Shown here one piece after another: positions 15,908-21,696 of a stretch of DNA of 21,696 nt (position 1 is the stretch's first letter; every line of letters begins with the position of its first letter). The stretch lies in assembly GCA_023389745.1 (NCBI GenBank), contig JAEWED010000246.1, positions 1-21,696 of the forward strand, in the 5' to 3' direction. Position numbers and translations under genes: made by a program. This DNA comes from Actinomycetes bacterium (GTDB taxonomy: Bacteria; Actinomycetota; Acidimicrobiia; Acidimicrobiales; Microtrichaceae). The notes beneath the pieces were generated by a model. That model was not told where the DNA came from. It saw only the letters and a list, made by a program, of their open reading frames with translations, and did not search any database.

Positions 15908-16231
15908 GTGGGGGAGCGCGTGAAGGGGTTCTGGTCCCGACGTGTGCAGCGAGCACAGGCGGCCGCGGATCGCCGCCTGGCGCAGCACAGGGCGGCGGTC
16001 GATCCGAACGCGATCAGTTACCAGGAGGCAGGGCGGTTGCTCGGCCGGTCCGAGATCCACGGTCTGGTCGCGCGCAGGATCCTGGAGCCGGCGGTGATGG
16101 CCAGTGGGTTCGCCGGGGTCACGAAGGAGTCGGTCGACCGGGAGCTCGAGTGGCAACGAACCGCTCCGACCTGGCGCCGCTGGTGGCGCACGACCTCACA
16201 CGTCCTCGAGCGGACGCTGGACTGGCTGTGA
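15908..16231 (+). CDS. Small basic protein of unknown function
   Basis: The 107 residues start at GTG 15908, supported by GGAGGG 7 nt upstream; an ATG at 15869 lacks a ribosome binding site. The first 40 residues are an Arg/Ala-rich helix (WSRRVQRAQAAADRRLAQHRA). Then comes SYQEAGRLLGRSEIHGLVARRILEPA, which looks like a small helix-turn-helix or helical domain in which a fixed order of helices is repeated. A Trp/Arg-rich end follows (WRRWWRTTSHVLERTLDWL). There is no membrane segment. Nucleic-acid binding is possible from the charge, but no family is recognised. It ends before a large hairpin shared with the convergent amidohydrolase-like gene. Confidence 0.65.
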   Translation: MGERVKGFWSRRVQRAQAAADRRLAQHRAAVDPNAISYQEAGRLLGRSEIHGLVARRILEPAVMASGFAGVTKESVDRELEWQRTAPTWRRWWRTTSHVLERTLDWL

Positions 16232-16257
16232 CGGCTCTGGGCGATCGACGTCGAGTC

Positions 16258-16306
16258 GAACTCAGGGCTGGAGGCGACCGGAGATGTCGCTGACAGCCCT
16301 GAGTTC
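16258..16306. terminator. Nested hairpin between convergent genes, probable bidirectional terminator
   Basis: GAACTCAGGGCTG (16258-16270) and CAGCCCTGAGTTC (16294-16306) are perfectly complementary over 13 bp. Inside the 23-nt loop a second stem forms from GCGAC (16274-16278) and GTCGC (16286-16290). The element lies between stops at 16231 (plus) and 16330 (minus). Confidence 0.7.
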
Positions 16307-16329
16307 GCAGAGCGACGTGAGGGCCGAGC

Positions 16330-17202
16330 TCAGCTGTCGAGGCCGAGCACCTTTGCTGCGTTGCCGCGCAGGAACTTGGGCCAGACCTCGTCCTTGAACG
16401 GCACGTTCGGGAGCTCGGTCATGATGCGCTCGTAGGTGAGGCCCGCGGGGAAGTAGCCGGCATAGATGATCTTGTCGGCGCCGCGTGAGTTGGCGTACTT
16501 GATGATCGGCTCGGGGTAGTGCTTCGGGGCGAACGCCGAGGTCGAGTAGTAGAGGTTCGGCCACTTGAGCATCAGCTTCACGGCCAGCTCGGTCCACGGA
16601 TCCGCGCCGTGTCGCATGACGACGGTCAGCTCCGGGAAGAACCAGCACACCTCGTCAAGGTGCTCGACCTTCTGCGGCTCGAGCGGCACACGCGGCCCGG
16701 GCACGCCGGCGGTCAGGAAGATCGGCAGACCGAGCTCGGCGCACGTCGCGTAGACCGGGTAGTAGGGCGCCGCGTTGATCGGCGTCATGCAGCCCGAGGG
16801 GAAGCTGGAGACGGCGACGATGCCGTACTCGTCGTGGAACTGCCGGATCTTGCGCACCGCGTCCATGCCCTCGCGCGGATCGACGTCGACCATGCCGAGG
16901 AAACGGTCGGGGTGCTCGCGGATCGCCCGGCGCGGCTCCTCACGCACGGTCGAGCCGACGTTGATCAGGCCCTGGGCGACGCCGTAGCGGTCCATGTTGT
17001 CGAGCGTCACCGCGACGGCGTCGACACCCTCGTCGATCTCGCCCGGGATGTCCTTGAACATGTACTGCGCCGGCATCTTGAAGTCCTCGGCGGACTCCTT
17101 GTCGCGCAGGTTCGGGGCGAGGAACTTGTAGACCTCGCGGCGATCGGTGCTGGGGAACCCGATCATGGTGTCGATGATCGGGATGTTCGTCGGCATGGCC
17201 AT
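16330..17202 (-). CDS. Amidohydrolase-2-like TIM-barrel protein lacking most metal ligands
   Basis: The 290-residue protein starts at ATG 17202, with AGGGAG about 8-9 nt upstream; a second ATG two codons on is too far from it. The fold resembles COG2159/amidohydrolase family 2: a start IPIIDTMIGFP, a middle RFLGMVDVDPREG, VMRHGADPW (His198), and an end FLRGNAAKVLGLD. The N-terminal HxH of the family is replaced (IDTMIGFP). The strand-5 His is Thr164 in PIFLTAG, and the last-strand Asp of GSDYP is missing (IIYAGYFP). Only His198 remains, so a classic metal-dependent decarboxylase or hydrolase mechanism is unlikely. The KstR-like box 45 bp upstream overlaps the promoter (-10-like TACAGT at 17230-17235), suggesting a role in steroid or terpenoid catabolism. 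Confidence 0.85.
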   Translation of the reverse strand: MAMPTNIPIIDTMIGFPSTDRREVYKFLAPNLRDKESAEDFKMPAQYMFKDIPGEIDEGVDAVAVTLDNMDRYGVAQGLINVGSTVREEPRRAIREHPDRFLGMVDVDPREGMDAVRKIRQFHDEYGIVAVSSFPSGCMTPINAAPYYPVYATCAELGLPIFLTAGVPGPRVPLEPQKVEHLDEVCWFFPELTVVMRHGADPWTELAVKLMLKWPNLYYSTSAFAPKHYPEPIIKYANSRGADKIIYAGYFPAGLTYERIMTELPNVPFKDEVWPKFLRGNAAKVLGLDS

Positions 17203-17246
17203 GGGGGCAGCTCCCTGTCTCGGTCCGTCACTGTAGAGCCGCCAGG

Positions 17247-17260
17247 TAGAACGCGTTCCA
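17247..17260. promoter_or_regulatory. KstR-like operator between the amidohydrolase-like and MBL-fold genes
   Basis: TAGAACGCGTTCCA matches TnnAACnnGTTnnA at every specified position and is the best site in the window. It lies 12 bp upstream of the minus-strand -10-like TACAGT (17230-17235) and 76 bp before the plus-strand ATG at 17337, so it could control both directions. Confidence 0.8.
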
Positions 17261-17336
17261 GTTGCACGCCCGCCGGATCCCCGCGACGGTAGATGCACCA
17301 GGAGTGCAAGAACTTCTGGTTCTCGGGGGACTGTTG

Positions 17337-18179
17337 ATGATCGTGACCATGCTCGGAACGGGTTCGCCGTTGCCCAGTGCGAACAGGGCGGGGCCGGCCA
17401 CGCTGGTCCAGGCGGGTGGGCTCAACCTGCTCGTCGACTGCGGCCGCGGGGTGACCATGCGCCTGGCCGCTGCGGGCGTGCCCGCTCCGATCTTCCTGCA
17501 CTCGGTGCTGCTGACCCACCTGCACTCCGATCACATCACCGACTTCAACGACCTGGTCACCACGCAGTGGGTCATGCCGCCGATCCCGATGCCGTTGCAG
17601 GTCGTCGGCCCTCCGGGCACCCGGGCGTTCGCGGATCGCACGATCGACATGCTGACCCTCGATGTCGGCTACCGCATCGCCCACCACGCGGACCTGACCT
17701 GGGAGCCCGCGGTCGACGTCGACGAGGTGCTCGACGGCGTCGTCGCCGACGAGCGCTTCGCCGCGGCGGGCGTGACGGTGACCGTCGCCCCGACCGACCA
17801 CCGACCGGTGTCGCCGACGATCGGCTACCGGTTCGACCACGAGGGCTCGTCGGTGGTCTGTGCCGGCGACACGGTGCCGTGCGAGGGGCTGACCCGTCTG
17901 GTCGACGGCGCAGATGTGTACGTGCAGACCGTCATCCGCCACGACCTGGTCCAGGCCGTCGGCGTGCCGCGCCTGTTGGACATCTGCGACTACCACTCCA
18001 CGGTCCAGCAGGCGGCCCAGACCGCAGCGGCCGGCGGCGTGCGCACGCTCGTGCTGACCCACATGGTCCCGGAGCCGGCGCCGGGCACCGAGTCCGAGTG
18101 GATCGACCTGGCGAAGGAGCACTTCGACGGGGAGGTGATCGTCGCGTCCGATCTCGACCGTGTAGAGATCGGAGCATGA
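17337..18179 (+). CDS. Metallo-beta-lactamase-fold hydrolase (RNase Z/arylsulfatase-like subgroup)
   Basis: The 280-residue protein starts at ATG 17337, with GGGGGA about 6 nt upstream. The sequence begins directly with the fold: MIVTMLGTGSPLPSANRAG. The zinc motif THLHSDH supplies His61, His63, Asp65 and His66. Further ligands are likely His155 (PTDHRPV), Asp178 (CAGDTVPCEGL) and His242 (VLTHMVP). The early GTGSP motif and the single-domain size fit the RNase Z-like/arylsulfatase-like subgroup, which includes phosphodiesterases and sulfatases. The true substrate is unknown. Its stop overlaps the next gene (ATGA), and the KstR-like box 76 bp upstream could regulate the pair. Confidence 0.92.
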   Translation: MIVTMLGTGSPLPSANRAGPATLVQAGGLNLLVDCGRGVTMRLAAAGVPAPIFLHSVLLTHLHSDHITDFNDLVTTQWVMPPIPMPLQVVGPPGTRAFADRTIDMLTLDVGYRIAHHADLTWEPAVDVDEVLDGVVADERFAAAGVTVTVAPTDHRPVSPTIGYRFDHEGSSVVCAGDTVPCEGLTRLVDGADVYVQTVIRHDLVQAVGVPRLLDICDYHSTVQQAAQTAAAGGVRTLVLTHMVPEPAPGTESEWIDLAKEHFDGEVIVASDLDRVEIGA

Positions 18180-19009
18180 CCTCGTGGTGGCGCCGACTCC
18201 TCCCCGGACCTGACGAGCCGACCGGGCGCACCCGGGGAACACCGCCCTCGGCGAACGGCGCGTCATCGTTCCATCTGCGATGGGTGTTCGACGGCTCGGC
18301 CGCCAGTGCCGGGCGCGCCGGCATCGACGCCGCGGCGGTGACCCTCGAGGTGATCGAGCCGCCGACGGTGCCGCGGCTCTACTTCTGGGCGCTCCAGACC
18401 GACTTCGCGGACGACCGGGGCCGCCGGGCGGGCGGTGCGCATCTGGGGTTGCAGTGGCACCCGCAGTTTCCGGGCTCGACGGCGGTGAACTGGGGCGGTT
18501 ACCGCGCCGGCGGCGGTGAGCTCGCCGGTTCGGGCTCGGCGCTGCGTTCGACGCTCGGCAATCCGAACACCCGCGACCTGCGCTGGTCGCCAGGGCGTCG
18601 CTACCGGCTGCGCGTCTCGAAGGTGACCGCTGCGCACCACCCGACCGAGCCGGCGCCCGAAGGCACCGTCGCCTGGCGCGGCAGCGTCGTCGATCTCGAC
18701 GCGGGTGACCAGGTCGTCGTGCGCGACCTGTACGTGCCGGGTGACCGGATCGTCGGCGTCACGATGTGGTCAGAGGTGTTCGCCCGCTGCGACGACCCGA
18801 GCGCCGCGATCCGCTGGTCGAACCCCGAGACCATGACCGTCGACCAGCAGGTGTGGGCACCGGCCGCGCTGGCGGTGAACTACCAGTCGTACTCCGACGG
18901 CGGCTGCGCGAACACCGCCTCGTTCGTCGACGACGTGGGTGTGGTGCAGCGCACCGCCACCGAACGGGTCACCGCCCAGGGCGCCCGCCTGGAGCTCCCG
19001 CGCCGCTGA
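18176..19009 (+). CDS. Hypothetical beta-rich protein coupled to the MBL-fold gene
   Basis: The 277-residue product starts at ATG 18176, overlapping the MBL stop by four bases. After a basic N-terminus (TSWWRRLLPG) without a signal peptide, the sequence looks like an all-beta sandwich. Segments include FHLRWVFDGSA, PRLYFWALQTDFAD, GGAHLGLQWHPQFPGSTAVNWGGY, RRYRLRVSKV and IVGVTMWSEVFARCDD. The WALQTDF...HLGLQWHP pattern resembles DUF3472-like or lectin/glucanase-like folds, but I cannot assign a family. Three Cys are not paired in an obvious way. Its last 41 bases overlap the 3' end of the convergent minus-strand gene. Confidence 0.8.
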   Translation: MTSWWRRLLPGPDEPTGRTRGTPPSANGASSFHLRWVFDGSAASAGRAGIDAAAVTLEVIEPPTVPRLYFWALQTDFADDRGRRAGGAHLGLQWHPQFPGSTAVNWGGYRAGGGELAGSGSALRSTLGNPNTRDLRWSPGRRYRLRVSKVTAAHHPTEPAPEGTVAWRGSVVDLDAGDQVVVRDLYVPGDRIVGVTMWSEVFARCDDPSAAIRWSNPETMTVDQQVWAPAALAVNYQSYSDGGCANTASFVDDVGVVQRTATERVTAQGARLELPRR

Positions 19010-21314
19010 CCCGGCTCGCCTCGTCCGCATTCGCATCCGCATCCGCGGACTCGGTCCCGGTCTCGGTCGCTGGCTCGGGGCCACCCGCCGCGTCGCTTCC
19101 GGGTCGACGCAGGAACAGCAGACCGATGACGGCGAGTGCGATGACGCCGACGAGCGCGAGCATCGGGACCGTCGCGGTGCGAGCCGACGTCGCGATCGCC
19201 CCGATCGCCGGGACCGACGCGACGACCTTGCCGACGAGCGCGTCCGGGCGCTCGGTCCAGGTCTCGCTGTGCTCGTTCGCATCGCCGCGGGTCTCGAACT
19301 CGAGGTCGCCGCCGACGTGTCGGATGTCGCGGATCCGGTGGGTGAGGCCCTCGCCGGTGGGCGCGTAGTACTCCAGGCTGGCGACGTCGCCGGGACGCAG
19401 CTGATCGGCACGCACCTGTTCGACGAGCACGATGTCGCCGACGCCGTAGGTCGGGATCATCGAGCCGCTGCGGATCACGTACGGCCGGAAGCCCAGCAGC
19501 ACGAGCACCAGCGCAGCCGCGACGAGCAGCGATGCGATCACGACGACCGCGCTGAGCAGCCGGTGCAGCACCGTGACCGCGACGGCACGTGGTGTCCGAT
19601 GGCGTTCGTGGTCGACCTGCGGTGCATCGGCGGTGCGTCCGCGACCGAGGTTCGCTCCCGGCGACTGCGTCGCGGCGGCGCGCAGCAGCTGTGCGCTCCA
19701 CGCGCCGATCGTGTCGGGGCCGCCGTGCAGTTCGATGCCGACCTGGGTGCGCTCGCCGGTCGAACGACGGTCCGCGACGACACCCGAGATGTCCAGGGCG
19801 GTGCCGTCGTCGAGTCGGATCTCGACGTCGACCTCGTCGCCCACCGCAGGGACGCGCGTGGCGAATCGGCCGGCGACGGCGACGCCGCCCGGTGAGCCGT
19901 CGACCGTGGTGACCGCCACGCCGCCGAGCGTCGCCGCCAGCTGAAGGCGGACCCGGTAGGAGCGCCGTTGCCACGATCGCTCGACGAGCGAACGGACCGC
20001 GAACGCCCACAGCAGGCCGAGCGTGACCAGGCACAACGCTGCGGCGACGCGGGTGCCCGTCCCAGTGGTCGCGCTGCTGACGAAGAGGCCGCCGGTGACG
20101 AGCGTGAGCGCCAGCGCCCCCCACACGAGCGGGCGGGTGCCCCAGGCTCGACCGGCGGGTCGGACACGCCGCGTGATCGCCGCGGGCAGCGCCGAGTACG
20201 AGCCTGGCAGGTGGTAGATCGCTGACGTCGCATCGGCGCGAGGGCGCAGATCGACGCCCAGCCCGACGCGCAGCGCGGCCCAGCGCAGCGTTGCGCTGAC
20301 ACCCAGCGCCGCGACGAGTCCGAGGAGCTCGAGACCGCCGGCATGTCCGCCGACGAGCACCAGGCAGACCGCGAGCAACGTCACCGGGTACGCCCACAGC
20401 TCGCGCAGCAGCAACAGCAGTGCGTCGAGGCGTGCCGACCGTGTCCCGGTGCCGACCGCTCCGGCCAGGTCCACGGCGACCGCACGTTGGCGAGCGAGCG
20501 CGTCGGGCCAGTACGAGTCGGCGGCGACGGGCGCGGCTCGCATCGCCAGCGCGTCGTCGACCGAGCAGCCACGCACGCCGTCGGCCGCCCGGTCGCGCAA
20601 CCACGATCCCCACGACCGCGACGAGCCGAGCTCGTGCTCGGCGAGCAGATCGCGACGGACGATGGTCGCGTCGGACTCCCACAGGACCAGGTCGGACACG
20701 CCGCGCCGGCGCAGGGCCGCGCCGACGACCTCTCGACGGTTCGACACGAACTGGTCGCGGGTGAGCGGCACCGTGGTGCCCGACACCCAGCCGGTCTCGT
20801 CGTCGAGCAGCGTCGCGGCGCGGGCGCAGACCTCGGCGGTCGGGACCGCGCGTGCCGACACGAGCAGCACCGCGTCGGTGCTCGCTGCACGCGCAGCGTC
20901 GCGGACCGCCTCGGCGATGTCGGAGTCGGTGTGCACCGACTCGGCGAGCGGAGCCAGGCCCTCGACACGGGCCGGGTCCGTCGCGACCACGATCGTCGGC
21001 CCGGCGCGTCCGGCGAGGGCGACGGTGGACCGTGCGATCTCGGTCGGTTCGCCGCCGACCCGCACGATCGTCGTGACGCTCGTCGCGGTCGCCTCGTCAT
21101 CGTCGGGGAGCGCCACCCGACGGACCTCTCCGTCACGGCGCCGTCGTCCGAGCAGTGCGGCGAACAGCGACGCGCAGCTCCACACCAACGCCACGGCGAT
21201 GCCCGCCGCAGGGACCCGCTGGTTCCCCGGAGCGACGACGACCGTCACGACCGCGACGCCGAGCGTCACGAGCGCGGCGAGCGCCTCGGCCACAGGGCCG
21301 AGGCGCTCGCTCAC
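18969..21314 (-). CDS. Multidomain membrane protein: degenerate GT2-like region, PilZ domain and SipW-type signal peptidase I
   Basis: The 781 residues start at GTG 21314. Two N-terminal helices (about 10-55) precede a GT2-like domain (about 78-285: TTIVRVGGEPTEIARSTVAL, TDAVLLVSARAVPT, LWESDATIVRRDLL). Its DxD and QxxRW motifs are lost. Four or more helices follow (about 295-345, 397-440). A PilZ domain (448-530) has an intact RxxxR (Arg450-Arg454) and DxSxxG (Asp472, Ser474, Gly477), the c-di-GMP-binding signature. After a helix (586-608) comes an S26 peptidase of the SipW/eukaryotic type with Ser618 (RSGSMIPTYGVGD), His659 (LTHRI) and RGDANEH (676-682). One more helix (716-735) and an acidic tail end it. 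It lies 23 nt after the LAXTG surface-protein gene and is probably co-transcribed. Confidence 0.85.
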   Translation of the reverse strand: MSERLGPVAEALAALVTLGVAVVTVVVAPGNQRVPAAGIAVALVWSCASLFAALLGRRRRDGEVRRVALPDDDEATATSVTTIVRVGGEPTEIARSTVALAGRAGPTIVVATDPARVEGLAPLAESVHTDSDIAEAVRDAARAASTDAVLLVSARAVPTAEVCARAATLLDDETGWVSGTTVPLTRDQFVSNRREVVGAALRRRGVSDLVLWESDATIVRRDLLAEHELGSSRSWGSWLRDRAADGVRGCSVDDALAMRAAPVAADSYWPDALARQRAVAVDLAGAVGTGTRSARLDALLLLLRELWAYPVTLLAVCLVLVGGHAGGLELLGLVAALGVSATLRWAALRVGLGVDLRPRADATSAIYHLPGSYSALPAAITRRVRPAGRAWGTRPLVWGALALTLVTGGLFVSSATTGTGTRVAAALCLVTLGLLWAFAVRSLVERSWQRRSYRVRLQLAATLGGVAVTTVDGSPGGVAVAGRFATRVPAVGDEVDVEIRLDDGTALDISGVVADRRSTGERTQVGIELHGGPDTIGAWSAQLLRAAATQSPGANLGRGRTADAPQVDHERHRTPRAVAVTVLHRLLSAVVVIASLLVAAALVLVLLGFRPYVIRSGSMIPTYGVGDIVLVEQVRADQLRPGDVASLEYYAPTGEGLTHRIRDIRHVGGDLEFETRGDANEHSETWTERPDALVGKVVASVPAIGAIATSARTATVPMLALVGVIALAVIGLLFLRRPGSDAAGGPEPATETGTESADADANADEASRVSGAGAPGGRPGR

Positions 21315-21337
21315 GTTCGACGGTCGATCCGACCCGG

Positions 21338-21696
21338 TCAGACCTGTGCCTGACGCTGGCGGGACCTGGCGACCAGGGCGATGGTCGCACCGGCGATCAG
21401 CAGCACGGCGCCGATCACCACGAGCGGCAGCGAGGTGCCGCCGGTCAGTGCGAGTGCCCTGGACTGCGACTTCCCGGCGACGGCGGGGCCGTCAGGGTTG
21501 ACGCTCGTCCTGGTGACCGCTTCGTTCGCGACCTCGGGTGACACCGTCGTCGAGGTGGTCGACGCCGTCGTCGACGTCGGACCTTCGGTCGTCGTCGGGC
21601 CCTCCGTGGTCGTGGTCGCCTCGGTCGTGGTGGTCGCCTCGGTCGTGGTCGTGGAGTCGGTGGTGGTGGTCGGTTCCGTGGTGGTGGTCGACTCGG
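21338..21696 (-). CDS. C-terminal part of a Thr-rich surface protein with LAXTG sorting signal (cut by window end)
   Basis: The frame is open to the window edge, so only the last 118 residues are visible. The first 50 are a Ser/Thr stalk of hexapeptide repeats ((E/D)-x-TTTT, then EGPTTT), typical of a cell-wall-spanning linker. The end carries a full sorting signal: LALTG (21440-21454), a hydrophobic helix (LPLVVIGAVLLIAGATIALVA) and a basic tail (RSRQRQ). LALTG fits the LAXTG motif used by actinobacterial class E sortases. The protein is probably exported, cleaved between Thr and Gly and linked to the cell wall. The signal peptidase fusion is encoded 23 nt downstream. No sortase gene is in the window. 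Confidence 0.85.
   Translation of the reverse strand, partial: ESTTTTEPTTTTDSTTTTEATTTTEATTTTEGPTTTEGPTSTTASTTSTTVSPEVANEAVTRTSVNPDGPAVAGKSQSRALALTGGTSLPLVVIGAVLLIAGATIALVARSRQRQAQV
21587..21694 (-). repeat. 18-nt coding repeats for a Thr-rich stalk
   Basis: Six consecutive 18-nt units encode ESTTTT, EPTTTT, DSTTTT, EATTTT, EATTTT and EGPTTT. Codon use varies between ACC and ACG, so the units are more alike in protein than in DNA. The array may continue beyond the window. Confidence 0.8.

Noticed and set aside
17305..17318. Possible KstR2-type site (CAAGAACTTC) upstream of the MBL gene
   Set aside because: The published KstR2 consensus AnCAAGnnCTTGnT is missed at three specified positions, and no KstR2-like regulator is in the window.

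Overview
This is a very GC-rich chromosomal segment from an actinobacterium. Several mRNAs look leaderless, with a TANNNT box about 6-8 nt before the start codon. There are many GTG/TTG starts, a DUF3097 protein and a KstR-type TetR regulator. The overall style suggests an Acidimicrobiia-like (Ilumatobacter-type) environmental lineage, but that placement is inference. I see no tRNA, rRNA, CRISPR array, insertion sequence or prophage.

Layout. 1-930: end of a membrane-anchored Ser/Thr-stalk protein, an 18-bp tandem repeat and a 50-bp palindrome. 952-3805: a minus-strand esterase, divergent from a Zn-alcohol dehydrogenase/cyclase operon, with a KstR-like operator between them. 3880-5539: a protein with a cNMP-binding-like domain and a single-pass membrane protein. 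5563-7658: an acyl-CoA synthetase overlapping a GNAT acetyltransferase. 7722-9523: aquaporin Z, then a Hsd4A/MFE-2-like SDR behind its own inverted-repeat operator. 9636-12405: a VOC protein (minus), DUF3097 and a degenerate ThDP-fold protein. 12500-13093: kstR behind a KstR-like box. 13120-15341 (minus): a WXG100-like large protein translationally coupled to a methyltransferase. 15525-16231: two small divergent genes. 16330-19009: a third KstR-like box between an amidohydrolase-like gene and a metallo-beta-lactamase-fold/unknown gene pair. 18969-21696 (minus): a multidomain protein (degenerate GT2, PilZ and SipW-type signal peptidase) directly downstream of a Thr-rich surface protein with a LAXTG sorting signal.

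How it fits together. A KstR-like regulator and three copies of its known 14-bp palindrome (TnnAACnnGTTnnA) tie the dehydrogenase/cyclase operon, kstR itself and the amidohydrolase/MBL region into a probable local steroid- or isoprenoid-catabolism regulon. The acyl-CoA synthetase and SDR fit such metabolism but lack the box. The right end is a separate surface system, in which a peptidase that processes secreted proteins is fused to a PilZ domain with intact c-di-GMP motifs. This is the most novel-looking architecture in the window.
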